Assembly (NCBI RefSeq): GCF_008831285.2
Contig: NC_045141.1
Location: 7,677,353-7,741,352 of the forward strand
Direction of reading: 5' to 3'
Source of the DNA: Nymphaea colorata
Lineage: Eukaryota; Streptophyta; Magnoliopsida; Nymphaeales; Nymphaeaceae
DNA length: 64,000 bases
Shown piece by piece: positions 33,498-45,840 of the stretch. The notes beneath the pieces were generated by a model. The model saw nothing but the letters and a program-made list of their open reading frames with translations. It was not told the origin of the DNA and searched no databases. The position numbers were made by a program, and so were the translations under genes. How positions within the stretch are numbered: the first letter of the stretch is position 1; each line of letters opens with the position of its first letter.

Positions 33498-34483
33498 TTC
33501 CTATCGTGACATCATCATATCTCGAGTATCCTCGACCGTGTCATCCCTTTGAAGCCACCAACCATACTTTCAATAGGAAAGTAGGCTAGAGGGAGTGAAC
33601 GGGTAGCAGCCCTTGAACACTGCCTCTGCAAACTAGCGGGCGAGCCGGGTCCAGCCAACTCTACCCATCTTTCAGATGAGGCCGCCTCACAAACATTGGC
33701 TCAATCCCAGAAACCGAATGCCTTTTGATGGACCCTGGTGAGCAATCTTTTTGCGACAAGCTCTTAGTAGTCTCGGCGAGCATCTAGTGGATGTGGCCGA
33801 GGAGCAGGCAGATCTTTTCGACCATAGCAGGCCTTCAGAGGCCTATCATCTCATGTCCCTTGATTTGCTACTCAGTTAAGCTGGATTAGCTCTAGCCCAT
33901 AAAGACTTGTGAATCTCATTTGAAGATGCTGGGTGGGACGGGGGTAGCCTTCGGGCTCTATTGACTATAGGCTATGTTACCAGAGTGCGGGGTGCGGGTG
34001 CCGGTGCGGCACATCTCAAAATTTATTGGTGCGGCGGTGCGAAAAGACTATTTATTATTATTATTATTATTAATTTCATAAAAACTTCAAAATTTTGACT
34101 CAAAAACTTCAAAATTTTGACACTTGAGTGGAAGAGCTCGTTTTTTAGACCTGTATCTATAAAAGCTTAAACAATAAAGTAACATATAATAAATGTTTTG
34201 CTTGCCATTTGTATAACTCGACGGTGGCAGACCTCGACGGGTGAGAAAAATTTCCCTTAAACTTGGTTTGGATCTGGTTTCGTACGCCTTTAGATGAACG
34301 ATGGATGGTTCATGAATAAGGAAGAGTGTATTATACATGTACGAGACACAATTGTAAAACAATAAAGCCTTTGTTTTTTGTCGCAATCATGTAGTAGGCT
34401 TGAGGATGGGGCTTCTTGTACCTTGGGGTTAACCAGGAATCCTGTCCGACATTAGTTGGCATCCTAGGGAGTATCCTATGAGC
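33498..34483 (+). repeat. Degraded 5' LTR of Ty3/gypsy remnant
   Basis: Defined by homology to the minus strand of about 39050-39765 and by the primer site that follows. Shared blocks: 'cgtgacatc', 'accaaccat', 'ctcaatcccagaaacc', 'ctggtgagcaatct', 'ctctattgactatagg', 'tgtagtaggcttga', 'ggggcttcttgtac', 'agtatcctat'. About 33973-34290 is an insertion relative to the other copy and opens with 'gtgcggggtgcgggtg' strings, so a MITE may have entered the LTR. Confidence 0.55.
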
Positions 34484-34495
34484 TAGTATCAGAGC
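34484..34495 (+). other. Primer-binding site of gypsy remnant
   Basis: TAGTATCAGAGC differs by one base from the initiator Met-tRNA site TGGTATCAGAGC. It directly follows the LTR, and an ATG opens at 34501. Confidence 0.7.
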
Positions 34496-34500
34496 TAGCT

Positions 34501-36740
34501 ATGGCTAGAAGTTCTGCAAAGGAGGCTATTGCATTGACGACCACTGGAGGTAGATGTTGTCGACTACTTGCAATGTGATTTGGATAGACAATCAGACAAG
34601 CTGGAGGAAGTGCACTAGACACTATCAGCCATGTACCAAATTGAGGTGATGTTGACTTGGTGGTGCAAGGAGCAAGACAATTTTCGAGCTGAACTTCAAT
34701 TGTCATAGCAGAGCATAACTGAGATTATGTAGAAATTCAACCAGAGTTGGGAACATCACAAGAACAAGTTTTAAGTTCTTTTAAGAGTTTAGTCCATCGT
34801 TATGATGAATTGATGGCAGACCAGCCACTCGGCCACTTCTGCCAAGCGCATAGGCCAAGATATGACTTCAAGGGCCAACTGACCTAGAGGTATGGACGTT
34901 TGTATCATGAGGAGCCTAAAATGGTTAGAAAGGGTTTTAGTAGGACTTGTGCATTTGATTCTTACGTTGAGTATTGCGAGAATATGGTTAGAAGGCCTGC
35001 AAGGGTGTGATGTATGTGGATAAGGAACCCGATATGGATTGGCCTTGTGAGGGTCGACGTGCTTAGTACGATGCTGAGCCATCCATGGCCTTGCTGCATA
35101 TGCACCGACAAGATACGTACGATGAGGGGCGTACTAAGGCCTGGCCTTATGTTGGCCAACATAATGAAAATGAAGAGGGGACAAATAGGGCACATACAAC
35201 CGACATGTTCATTGCAAGTCTGAGGAGATAGCCAGGACTCGACCACAACATGGCCATGGCACCTAGGGCTTATGGGGGCAGACAGGCCCTTGGGCAGAAA
35301 GGACAGACATGAGTATGACTTTGTGTGTCAATACAGTGAAGGTAGTTATGCTAATCAGCAAAATGAGGTCAAGAGAGCGCCAAAATAATATTAGCACATC
35401 CCTAAACCTCAACTGACTTAGAGTAGACTTTCGTAAGTTTAATGGAAAAAGAGTTTTGGAATGGTCTCATAAAGCTCAACAATACTTCAGATGTCAGTGA
35501 GTCCCTAGAGACCCTACATTTTAAGGATGAAGCTATGTGCTAGCATAAATGACACAACCATAACCATGAAGAGTTAGAGTGGGATGACTTTTTAGAGAAG
35601 CTTCTAATTCAGTTTGTGGAGACTACCTTCATTAACCATGAGGTGAAACTCAAAAACTTAAGACAAAAGGGAACCATTCAGAAATATCATAGTGAATTTG
35701 AGGATTTCAATGATTGAGTAGTTGGATGGCTGATGACGGCTTTGGTGGGTACTTTCATAAGTGACCTTAAAAAATATATCAAAATTGAACTATTGTCACA
35801 GCGGCCACAGACCCTAAAAGACGGTTTCAGCTAGCTAGGGTTATTGAGAAAAAGAGCCGTCGGCTATCGGCTCTTAAAAGGAACTATAAACTGGATCCCT
35901 ACTATACTCCGAACCACAATACTAGCCAAGGTCCTCCCAACTTCGTCAAAAAGCCTGCTATGAATGCTAAAGAAAGCAAAGAACTACTTGGTACTAAAGC
36001 TCATCCTAAGACTAAGTACATATCCAACAAGTAGAGAGCTGAGAGGATGAAAAAAGTCTACGCTTCAACTGTGATGAAAATAGCATAGAGGCTATGAATG
36101 TAAAGAGTATCGTATTTATGAGGTGTTAGAAGAAGATAATGAAGAAGAATAAGTCTCAACACAAAGAAAGGCAACCTCTGATGACACCTCAGATTTAACC
36201 TATCACACTTTAGCCAACACCACTATTCTAAACTTAGTGAGGGTGGTACGTCAAATCAGAGAGAAAAAAGTAATTGTTTTGATAGACACTATATCAACTA
36301 CAATTTTCTCAATGAACAAGTAGCCCATGACATTGGGTCCCCATTAAAGAGCATCTCTCATTTGAAGTAACAATAGGTAATGAGAGTAAAAATGCCATGT
36401 TCCAACATGTGCATGAATGTAGAAATTGAGGTGCAAGGGAATAGTTTAAAGCCATTCAAGTGTGGCCCTTTCCCAAAGATCTCAAAGCCTTGAAAGGATT
36501 CCTTGGCTTGACCGACTATTATAGACAGTTTATTAAGTGATATGAGTATATTGTTGTGCCTTTGACTCAATTGTTGAAAAAGGGCCAATTTATAGGGAAC
36601 GATAAGACATGTTTAGATTTTGAGAAGCTCAAGAAAGCAATGGTGAGCGCTCCCATGCTTGCTTTACTTGATTTCACAAAGCCTTTTGAAATTGAAACCA
36701 ATGCTTGTGAAGTTGGGATTGAAGATATGATCATCTAAAA
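34501..36740 (+). pseudogene. Ty3/gypsy gag-protease-RT/RNase H remnant
   Basis: Frames are broken by many stops but the order is clear. Gag starts at 34501. About 35420-35500 reads D-F-R-K-F-N-G-K...E-W...A-Q-Q-Y-F, the gag core start. About 35815-35880 reads R-F-Q-L-A-R-V-I-E-K-K, late gag. About 36270-36310 reads V-I-V-L-I-D-T-I-S-T, the retropepsin site with Ile for the usual Gly. About 36460-36740 reads L-K-G-F-L-G-L-T-D-Y-Y-R-Q-F-I-K and T-K-P-F-E-I-E-T-N-A-C, the end of RT and start of RNase H. RT palm and integrase are absent, so internal deletions have occurred. Dead element. Confidence 0.75.
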
Positions 36741-39049
36741 TGAGCACCTGATTGACAAAAAGAGTGCCTCTTCTATCCACGTAGGAAGAAAATACTGGCC
36801 ATCATGACAACCATAGAGAAATGGAGGCCCTACACTTTGTGGCATGTATGGACCACAATAGTCCTTGAAGCACGCTAAACCTGAGTTGGAGATTGCAGGT
36901 ATTTGGTTCAATGGGTGACAGCTCCTTCACAAATAACCGACACCAACCCCTGCCAATAATGCACATCGAGGTCAACAACAACCAACAAACAGTTACCGGT
37001 TTTTGTTTTTTTATTTCATTTGCAAATCAATTTTAAGCTGACTCTTTCACCTGTTAAACCGGCTTTATTATATAAAACATTTGAATTCTTTACTGTACAT
37101 TAAACTTTGGAGATTAATGAGAATTACATTCATTTTTTTAAGATCCCTTCTCTCATCTTCTCTTGATATACTTGAGCATAAATGAAGCTCATAATTGAGG
37201 TAGAGCTCTTCGATCATTGATAGCCACAACAGTGCCGATTCCAACTGCAGCCCAGCCCGAGGAAGAGTAACCGAGAGGAGGCTGACCTTTTGAGCACCAG
37301 CATTTCAGAGACTGTACCAGCACACTCAACTTGGGTTGAGGACCTAGACTCGACTCGGCTGGTTTTGGAGAGAAGGCGGGAAAACCCTACCTTGAAACCA
37401 GCTCATCTTGTGCACTCACATCACTGAGATAGGCCAGTCACCACTGCATGGGACTAGGAGAACTGGTCTCACACTTGGCATGAATATAATTTCCTCCCGC
37501 CCTTTGTACTTTTTTAAGCTTGAATTTTTGTTGTAAAACAACAAGGAGAGATCCTTGATTCCCAACTTCATTAAATAAGATTCAAAAGGAATATTTTGGC
37601 ATCAATTGTGTGGTTCCCGATTTCTGTCCAACGAGTTCTTTTTTGCCTCCAATTCCTTTTCGGCATAGCTCTTTGGAAAAGATGAGGTGGCATTCGGTTA
37701 CCTAATTACCGAACTTGTGGTTGTGGCTTTGCTATTTGGTGGATTTCGATCATCGATTGCTAGTGTGCCTTGCTAGCGATTTTTGTTCATGATCCTTGAT
37801 GGATGACGCGTCAAACCAATGACAACGTAGATATAAAACCTCAGTAATCTCGAGCTTCAATCGAACAATCTGGTATAGTTTCTACCAGTGTTCTCTTCCA
37901 CATTGAACTAGTTCTATCGTAGATCTACTTTCCTTGAATTATTGTCGAGATTCTAGTGAATCCTTTACCTGTTTCTCATTTGATCTACTAGATCGCTTGC
38001 TTAGATCCTCATTACAATCCCCAGTGATCATGATGCTCATATGAGTTGATCGATTTCAGCATATCTCCACCCTCAATCTAAGCTAGAAGTTTTGATCTAT
38101 CGTCGATTTTTCAGCGATTGATCTAGATCATTTCTTGGCTCATCTTGCTCCTAATATTAGTCACAACTCTAGCTGAAATCCTATCATGTTTAGCTTGATT
38201 TATTGTTTGCCTGATTGATATTCTAAGGTGATCGTGATTGTTGTGAGAGAAATAGGATAGCTCGTTTATTTTTCTCTTCCCAATCACGGTCGATCCTTGG
38301 TCGATCGTTATGTTTTTGACGATCATTTAAAGCAAGATTCTTGTCATTTTATTCATGTTGTCCTGCCTAATTTTGACCGAAGATTCTTTATCTAATAGCC
38401 TGTTGGTGTGGTCAAACTTTATGCTTGAATAGATCATATTAGTTGATTGTTGCATGTTTGAGTTATTCTTTAGGGGACTTGCAAATTTGGTATACAATGT
38501 GAACCTATGAGATCTCATATGGAACTTGTGCAATTTGATTTGTATTTGAGCTGAGTTAACCGAAACTTTATCTCATCTGATAGCCTTTCCAACGTCAGCT
38601 CTTTACTGAGGGCTCAAACTAGTTACAGTACTAGAGAGTGTAGCCTTGCTGTTGCCTCTACTGACACCAATACCTTATCGGTGAGTGGTTGCTCCCTAAG
38701 CATGATTGTGTTGTTTTACCAAGCCGATGGTAGCTTTGTATGAGATGTTGAGCTACTAGATGCGGCCGGCTATAGGTTGGTGACTAATAGATGGACACAA
38801 CCAAGGACTGGTCGAACTTTTGGAGCTAGGAGCTACTTGCTTGTTTGTTGTCAACTGCGAGAGGTGATTGGTTGCTGCTAGTATCACCTTCGGATACAGG
38901 CTACTTACTAGCTGGTGGGGATACGAACTTGCTCTTGAACTGCTGATCATGGAGGTGGTCCAGACGTGGAATCGAGGCCTTGGGAGGCCTATCTGATTCT
39001 ACTTGGCTGGTTGCTGACGGTTGCGCCAGGCGAGCTGATAGGATACTTC
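36741..39049. other. Unassigned region right of gypsy remnant
   Basis: No gene recognised. 'cttcattaaataagattc' and 'tgttgtaaaacaac' near 37530-37570 look like LTR or UTR ends, but I could not find a partner. From about 37800 to 38560 many 'gatcgatc/tagatc' strings occur without a clear period. Confidence 0.35.
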
Positions 39050-39765
39050 TTAGGATGCTCAGAATGGTTGGGTGCTTGATCAAATACAAGAGAGGTTAAT
39101 CCCTACCAAACATGATCCCCAACCAAAGCCCACAGTACAAGAAGCCCCACTGTCAAGCCTACTACAAGATTGCTATAGAGATAGAGACTTTAATATTTCG
39201 CAATTGTATATGATACAAGTATAATACAATTTCCTCAAACCGTCCATCCTTTCATTGACATGCAATACATCATTTAACGGCCACACTACCCAATCAGCTA
39301 AGCACAATGCCAGCAGCGCAGTGCTGGCCGACCTACCTATAGTCAATAGAGCCCAAAGGCTACCCCTAGCCTACAATGGGAATTCACAAGTCCTAACTAG
39401 CTAGAGTGATTTCAGCTTAGCCTGGTATGGTTGACAGGGTCCATCCGCTCCTCAGCCACGTTCGCCAGATGTTCGCCGAGACTGCCAAGATTTTGCCGCA
39501 ACCGTAAGTGAAGATTGCTCACCAGGGCCTGCAAGAAGGTATCTGGTTTCTGAAATTGAGCTGACATTTGAGAGGCAGCCTCAACCGAGAGATGGATGGA
39601 GTTGGTTGGACTTGTCAGTTCGCAGAGTTGGCGATCAAGGGTTGTGACTCGTTCACTTCCTCTAACCGACTCTACTACTAAAAGCATGGCTGGTGGTTCC
39701 AAAAGAATGTCAAGGTTGATGATGGCCGAGATATGAGGATGTCACAACGGGAACATCAATAAAGA
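39050..39765 (-). repeat. Inverted relative of the gypsy LTR, with a 96-codon frame
   Basis: On the minus strand this aligns with 33498-34483 (see that entry for shared blocks). It lacks the primer site; sequence diverges after 'agtatcctatcagct'. A 96-codon frame (39412-39702, minus) is open here, while its counterpart at about 33640-33800 (+) has stops, so it is at most an old LTR-borne or upstream gag-like frame. Confidence 0.55.
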
Positions 39766-42066
39766 ATGGCAGAGTCTAACGAATACTACCGAGGGGATCA
39801 CATGTACGAAGAAGACTTGATGTTGGCATCTAGGGCTGGATTTTTAGTAGATGTAAACAGTATGAGGGTGCTCCAGTCTGTGTGCAACCCAAGGCCAATC
39901 TCGATACATGGGTGTGCAAGAACCATGTCAGACATTTTTGGTTGGCTGAAACAAGGACTTGGCACAATAGGCATAAATTGACGAAGAGAGCTTGGGTTGG
40001 GCTTAATGTTGCTCAAGAAGTTCCTGCGGTATTTTGGAAGGAAATTGGTATAGTTGCAACTGGAGACTCGAGGGACCTCTGTTATAGAGTGGAAGACGCC
40101 AGCTCTTGACTAAGGCCTGTCATTGACAGCCGATATCCTGGGGTTCTCTAAAAATATAGTTCCATGATCTACAAAAAAAAGATGATAGAAATCCATTAAA
40201 ACATACTTTCTTTAAACCAAAGAAAAACTCTAGGTTAACCCCTTATCTAGATTGAAATTCAAACTTAAATCATCAACTAAATGGCACTTTGAAAGCCTAA
40301 AAATAAAACCATGACCCAACTTTCAAAGAAAGTCAAAACCCTAAACTCATGAATAAAGTTAAAAAACATAAATTAAAGATAAACCAAACCCTGATAAATT
40401 GACAATTAAAACACTCCAGTCCAAGCCTTAGAATTTGGATCTTGTTCTCAACTTTAAACCCTAATAACCCAACCCTAATCATCAAATATTTGACATGCAT
40501 GTATCATGTAGCTTAGCATAAATTGTTGCATGGCACAACAATGAGAATAATCTAATGACATTTTATTATGAGTCTGAAGTTCTGAAGGTAAAATTAGATT
40601 TTAATATAAAACATTACTTTAAAAATACAATGGCACATTTGCTTTATTCTTGCATTAAGTAGTATAACATTTAGATACTTGGAAAAAAATACTAACAAAG
40701 CTTAGTCTTTGGTTTGATTACCACATAAAGATACCAAGAATGATCATGCCTTATACCAATAGGTCGGGTCTTATCTCCCTAGAAATCCAATACAAGTCAA
40801 ACGGAGGTGAGTCAATTGTTGAATGATCAACACATTGAGTAGCCAAATTTTACAAGTAAACACATTTATAAATTGCTAGTGGTATTTTTATTAATATATT
40901 GTAGTGAAACAACAATTTTTTCTAATGTTCTTTTATTGTAAACGTCAAACCTATGTTTATGTGTTTTTGCTTTATTGTATTTTCGTTAATATTCACATAA
41001 ATTATTATTGAAATGTAAGGACCAAAGTAACAATGCAATGGATGTGCATTATGTTATGGTTGATGATGACTACTTGATCACCTGCTATCATCATCATTTT
41101 CAAGTCATGAACTTCAATGAAGAAAATAAAAAAAGTTATTTTTTTTTGTCACATAACTATTATGATATACATAGTTTCTAGAAACATATATCTAAACATT
41201 TTCTGGTTGTACCTAACAAATTGAAAACTTACTGTGTTTTCTTTTATAATATGTACATTTTAGGTCATCTATATTGGTAAAGAGAAAAAAAAACAAGAGA
41301 GTGGAAAGACAGAGAGTATATGTTTTCACTTGTATACATTTCCTATCATGTATTTTCTTTCCTTGTATTTACAGTATAGGTTGCTTATATTAGTAAAGAT
41401 AGAAAGAGTATGTTTTATTGGCGTGGATGTTTTTTACATATTTGATTATGTATTTTCTTTTATTATATGTTGTTTTTAAGTCTCTAATGTATAGAGCGAG
41501 AAAAAGAACAAAGATTGAATGTTTTCGTTCTCTTATATCTTTAATATGTTTTGAGAAATATTTCAATTCTATCATACATGAACTTTTTATATATATAAAA
41601 AGAAAGAGTACTTTTATTAGTTCATATGAGAGAGAGAGCGCGCGCACAAGCGAAAAGGAGAAAAAATGCAAAACATATGTTAAATTTGTCTGTCCATCCA
41701 ATTATTTAGACAAATAACAAACAAGATAAGTTGAAATTTTTGTCTTTGCAAACAAAGACTGAACATAATTACGACTTGTCTACATAGACAATAACTTTTT
41801 ATTTTTAGTGAGGACAATTATTATAGGATTCATTATTCCTACAACCAAACAGTACCTTAATGATTCATGTATCTAGCTCAAATTAATGAGACAGATTGAT
41901 AGTGCACTGTAACACATTGTTTTCATGAAACAGTGACATGCTATTCCTATTGCCAACTGTCCCCTACGGAACACTTCCATAAAACAAATGGCTGTTTTTC
42001 TACGTCAGCCTGAACACTCATCTGTTGAACTGCCAATGTCAGCTCATTAATTAATTTTGGTGGCCT
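39766..42066. other. Intergenic between gypsy remnant and WRKY 3' end
   Basis: Overlapping frames at 39766-40109 are not recognised. 41250-41560 shows a loose repeat of 'tgtattttctttt' and 'agtaaagatagaaagag' type strings with about 110-130 bp spacing. No RNA gene seen. Confidence 0.4.
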
Positions 42067-42962
42067 TCAATACGAAGAACGCCAGGAGAATTTGGAGGAA
42101 ACAGCAGAAGCTAACGCCGTCAAGAATCTCGGGTCCGTTGCCAGCGATGATTCCACGATTTCCGCCAACACCTTCTGCAGATCAGCACTGCTGCCACCAA
42201 GGGTCGTCGTCTCATTCACTTGATGCTGTGCATGAGGCAAATGGAGTGTGACGGTGGGTGATGATGTCTTCAAGCCATCGGAGGAAGGTAGGAAGCCATC
42301 AGTACGTGATCCGGCCGTGGCTGGGCATCGCCCGTTCGGCAACGGCCGGGTGTGGTCGTGCTGCCCCTCGTAGGTGGCTACCAAGATGGAACTGTCCTCT
42401 GCACTTCGTTGTACCTATATAAGAAAAGGATGCGTGTTTCAATGCCAATCGCAGTCTCCTAATTAACCGTAAGTGGAGGATGAAAGTGAAGAACTTACCT
42501 TCTTCCTGACAGGGCAACCTGGTGCGGAGGCGCACCTAAAGTAGCCCCTAGGGAATGGGTTGTCTCTTATCACTTTCTGCCCATATTTTCTCCATTGGTA
42601 TCCATCATTCACAATCTGAAAATCATGGAATTCTTTGTCACATGCATACACATACAATTCTTGATTTTATCTTTTCTATATGCCATATAAGCGAGTAGAG
42701 CCATCAACGGATCAATAGTCTTATTCGACTCAATCAAGAACCAAGTACGAAACCTATTGTTACTGTTTCATGCATCTGCTCTAAAAAATGGAGCAGATTT
42801 ATGAAATACTTTTTAAGGTATCTATCAACCTAAGCAAATTTTTTTGGGTTAGTTGCATGGGGTTCTAAATGGCCCCATTGGTTACAGTTAATGATCAGAT
42901 CTTTTATATGTGATCTATAAGATTAGCAGTTGTTGTAGAATAGTATCAAGTCACCAAAACCT

Positions 42963-43024
<62 letters not shown>

Positions 43025-45217
43025 AACGAACCAAGAGCATTAAAATGGTTACTTTGTAACTGGATAAATTTAAATTTGCGCTAACTGATCCTAAAACGCA
43101 GAAGCAGTAATTATTTCTCAAATAGAAAACAAACATGGAAAGGAAATTGGCACCCAAATCAACCAGCCTAGTTACTGTAGATGTACATTATTCGTGGCAA
43201 AAAAGTTAATTAAAGCGTACGTTGAGCCAGATTAGATCAAAACAACTTAAGACATACATGGAATTCCATAATTAAACTTTCTAGCTACCAGCCAGCTACG
43301 TCGCAATCAAGAGGTGTTTGATTATTTTAGATTTGAAATTCGATGAGGCAAAAGATTATGGTAAATTCCCTGATTAATTAAATTAAGGATTTTAGTTTCA
43401 ACCTATACCATCTACCCTTCAGATCCTTATTTTACTTCTTCCTATTTATGAAAGGTCGGATTTAAGATTTAGAAGGAGAGGGGTCTGACATTAAATCCCC
43501 ATATCCTAAGGATCCCAAATATCGGCTATCAAACGGCCCCTTACTAACTCACCAAGCTGGCATCAGATGGGTCGGTCTTGACATAGACTTCGTAGATGCC
43601 GCCGGCACCGGCCGTCAATCGACCGGAAAGGCCATCCATGGGATTCTTGAACGAGTAGCTCTGGTTTCCTATGATAGTAGAACTGCCGACTGCATGATAT
43701 CCCCCTCCCTTGCTCCTCGACGCCTCCATTTTGTTCTCTTCCATTGATGAACTGGTGCTGCTGACAAGTGAAGCAAGTTGAGCCCGAAGAACACAACAGC
43801 TCTGCCACATCTCTCCGATCATCTGCCGTAGCCTCTCGTTCTCTTCGATCATCTTCTCAAGCCGCTGCTCCAATGCCTTTTTCTGAACACTTGTTTCAGC
43901 AAATTGTTAAATAAAGACTTTTCAACTTGAAAGAAAGACAACCATGCGACTATTATGGGAAAAAAAGGCTGCCAATAGATTATTAATTGCCAGAGAGCGA
44001 CTTTCATGGTTTTGGTAAAACACTACTTTTTTTCGTGGCAGAGACGACCTAGAGGCACACCATTTCATACACAACTGGTCGACAATGCCAAAGTTAGATC
44101 CCATCATGTAGTTGTAGGGATCGGTTCCTTCAGACGGACGAAGGATGCCCTTAACTTTTCCATTTTTCTGATTTTTGTAACGGTAAAATTGTCATTCAGA
44201 AAAAGGCTTTCTTCCCCACTTTATCCATTTCATCCAGTTGGGTGTCTTCTTATTAACTTCAATTTAATGCATAGTTGGACTGGATCTGCCTTCATTGATC
44301 GATGGCACTTAATTTGATCGATGGTACTTGGTTGTTCGATTTAGTGTTTTAGCAATATTTGAACAAATTTGTGAAAATCTGTTTTAATAATTGACTCAGA
44401 TTCATAAAACACTTTTTGAGTGTTCTTGCTACCAAACACAGATCTAAAAGATGACACTTATTAACATCTAAATCATTTACTGCATACTCATCCAAACGAT
44501 GGAAAGATCGATCATCACCAAATGGGACCCAAGACTCTGTATGAATTATTATTTGGCAAGAATAATACTACGCTACTATTTCATGCCTTTGCCTTAAAGT
44601 TTAGGATATATTTATGAAATATTGCAATACGTTATTCTATTGATATGTGTCAATCCTTAGGCAGATTCATGAAACCTCAACAAAACTATTTTAAAAAAAC
44701 AAGGCCTAAGCAATTCAACTTAACAATTGTCGCTTAAACTCACTCCTCGTCTGACTGTCTTCCCTCATTTTTAAAATACATACGTTTGTACGATGGTGAA
44801 GAAAGAGTATTAATGCTTAATTAACCATGCAACTGATGGCTTCCTGTACGGTGAGGATAACAGCATCAAACGAACCCTTAAAGAATTGATTTCTTGGTCT
44901 TCTTCTTCTTCTCGTCATGTTTAAGTTGTTGATATTCTTTCATGGCTGTCTTGCCTCTCTTGCGTTATCGCAAGTTCTCCTCAAAGGCCTTGTCTAGAAG
45001 AAATGGTACAATCACTCGGCAAAGAAACCTACGCCTTCTTCAACTGTAACGCATTGAGCCGGCCCAACTTAAATCCGATCGGCCGAAACGAAAGATAAAC
45101 TTAAGGCAGCAGAAAACATTGCTAATTTACCTTTTCCTTCGCTTCTGATCTGCTCGGTTGCCAATCTGCAAGATTAATCAACTGTTGCGGCTCTTCTCCT
45201 CCTGCGCCCACCATCAT
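42067..45217 (-). CDS. WRKY transcription factor, group IIa (WRKY18/40/60 type), 4 exons, 293 aa
   Basis: Minus-strand exons 45217-45131, 43882-43553, 42615-42499 and 42414-42067, all phase 0 with GT-AG borders. Residues 1-29 start M-M-V-G-A-G-G. Residues 30-55 form a leucine-zipper-like coiled coil ([16 protein letters not shown]), typical of IIa proteins, which pair with each other. WRKYGQK is intact at 147-153. The zinc ligands are Cys167, Cys173, His197 and His199 (C-X5-C-X23-H-X-H). The last intron lies just before V-Q-R, as in groups IIa and IIb; V-I-R-D-N-P and A-P-G-C-P-V favour IIa. It binds W-box DNA in the nucleus; family members control defence, ABA and senescence responses. Slight oddity: P-R-G-Y-F-R where most relatives have P-R-A-Y-F. 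The second ATG (45214) could also be used. Confidence 0.93.
42755..42900. repeat. Dispersed repeat, copy 1 (partner at 48640-48781)
   Basis: Inside WRKY intron 2. Shares 'tgttactgttt', 'agcatct', 'ggcagatt(t/c)at', 'tttttgggtta', 'catggg' and 'aaatgg(t/c)cccattggtt' in the same order with 48640-48781. Looser copies may lie near 44560 and 49080. Likely a small non-coding mobile repeat. Confidence 0.5.
42961..43022. repeat. (CA)n-(TA)n microsatellite in WRKY intron 2
   Basis: About 10 CA units followed by about 19 TA units. Likely length-polymorphic. Confidence 0.92.
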
Positions 45218-45330
45218 CCTCACCAAAGCTGAGAAAGCCAACAGCGAGAGGGGGAGAGAGAGATAGAAATAGAAGGTGGAGTTCGTCTCCTGTTTAAATT
45301 GCCTAATATTATTATTGTCAAGTTGGACGA
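45218..45330 (-). promoter_or_regulatory. WRKY pyrimidine-rich leader and TTGAC core
   Basis: Upstream of the WRKY start the minus strand reads 'ctatctctctctccccctctcg', a typical plant CT-rich 5' UTR. A TTGAC core (45317-45321 on +, as gtcaa) lies 100 bp before the ATG. It is followed by A, not C/T, so it is not a full W-box. IIa WRKY genes are commonly self-regulated through W-boxes, but this site is weak evidence. Confidence 0.3.
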
Positions 45331-45653
45331 CCAAGAAAAGAAGAAGAAGAGAAGAAAACTGGCGTACGTCATGGTTTAGACGTCATGTGAGAAGATGGTC
45401 ATCATCTTGGCCATTAGTGACTCGTTTTTCCACCGTATAGGCGGGGCGATTGGCAGTTTCGTCGGCCCTCCGTTATCCACCAATATTTGTGACCATTCAT
45501 CTCCTCCCTCCCTCGTGGACATAGATTTGTATAGCGTTGTCCATCGATAACGTTCCAATGTACATAACAGTAGAATTTGAATTGACGCGGCTGACTAAGT
45601 AAGACCAAGTCAGATTGTCTGTGGCATTTAGCTGAATCATGGTAATAAAGATT

Positions 45654-45840
45654 AGGGGCAGAGCCAAGGTAGGGTTTCATGGGCCCTAACCACATCACAA
45701 TTTTTTTTTTAAATTTATATGTAAATTTAAAAAAAGTTTATTTGTTTTATGTAAAAAAATTTAAATCAAATTTTGGCTCCATCTAATGAAAAATTTCTCA
45801 CAATTTAGAAACTTTAATTCAATCCATCTAATGAAAAATT
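45654..45840. mobile_element. MITE copy B, inverted relative of 31954-32154
   Basis: Begins AGGGGCAGAGCCAAGGTAGGG and runs through 'gggccc', A/T runs, 'tttgttttatgtaaaa' and 'tttagaaactttaattc', the reverse complement order of copy A. The distal terminus is replaced by a 'ccatctaatgaaaaatttct' duplication (45779 and 45824), so the end is worn. Confidence 0.55.

Noticed and set aside
5442-45217. RCCR and the WRKY factor as a senescence gene cluster
   Set aside because: Different orientation, 33 kb apart with the PLD3-like gene and several transposons between; both roles touch senescence but nothing in the sequence links them.
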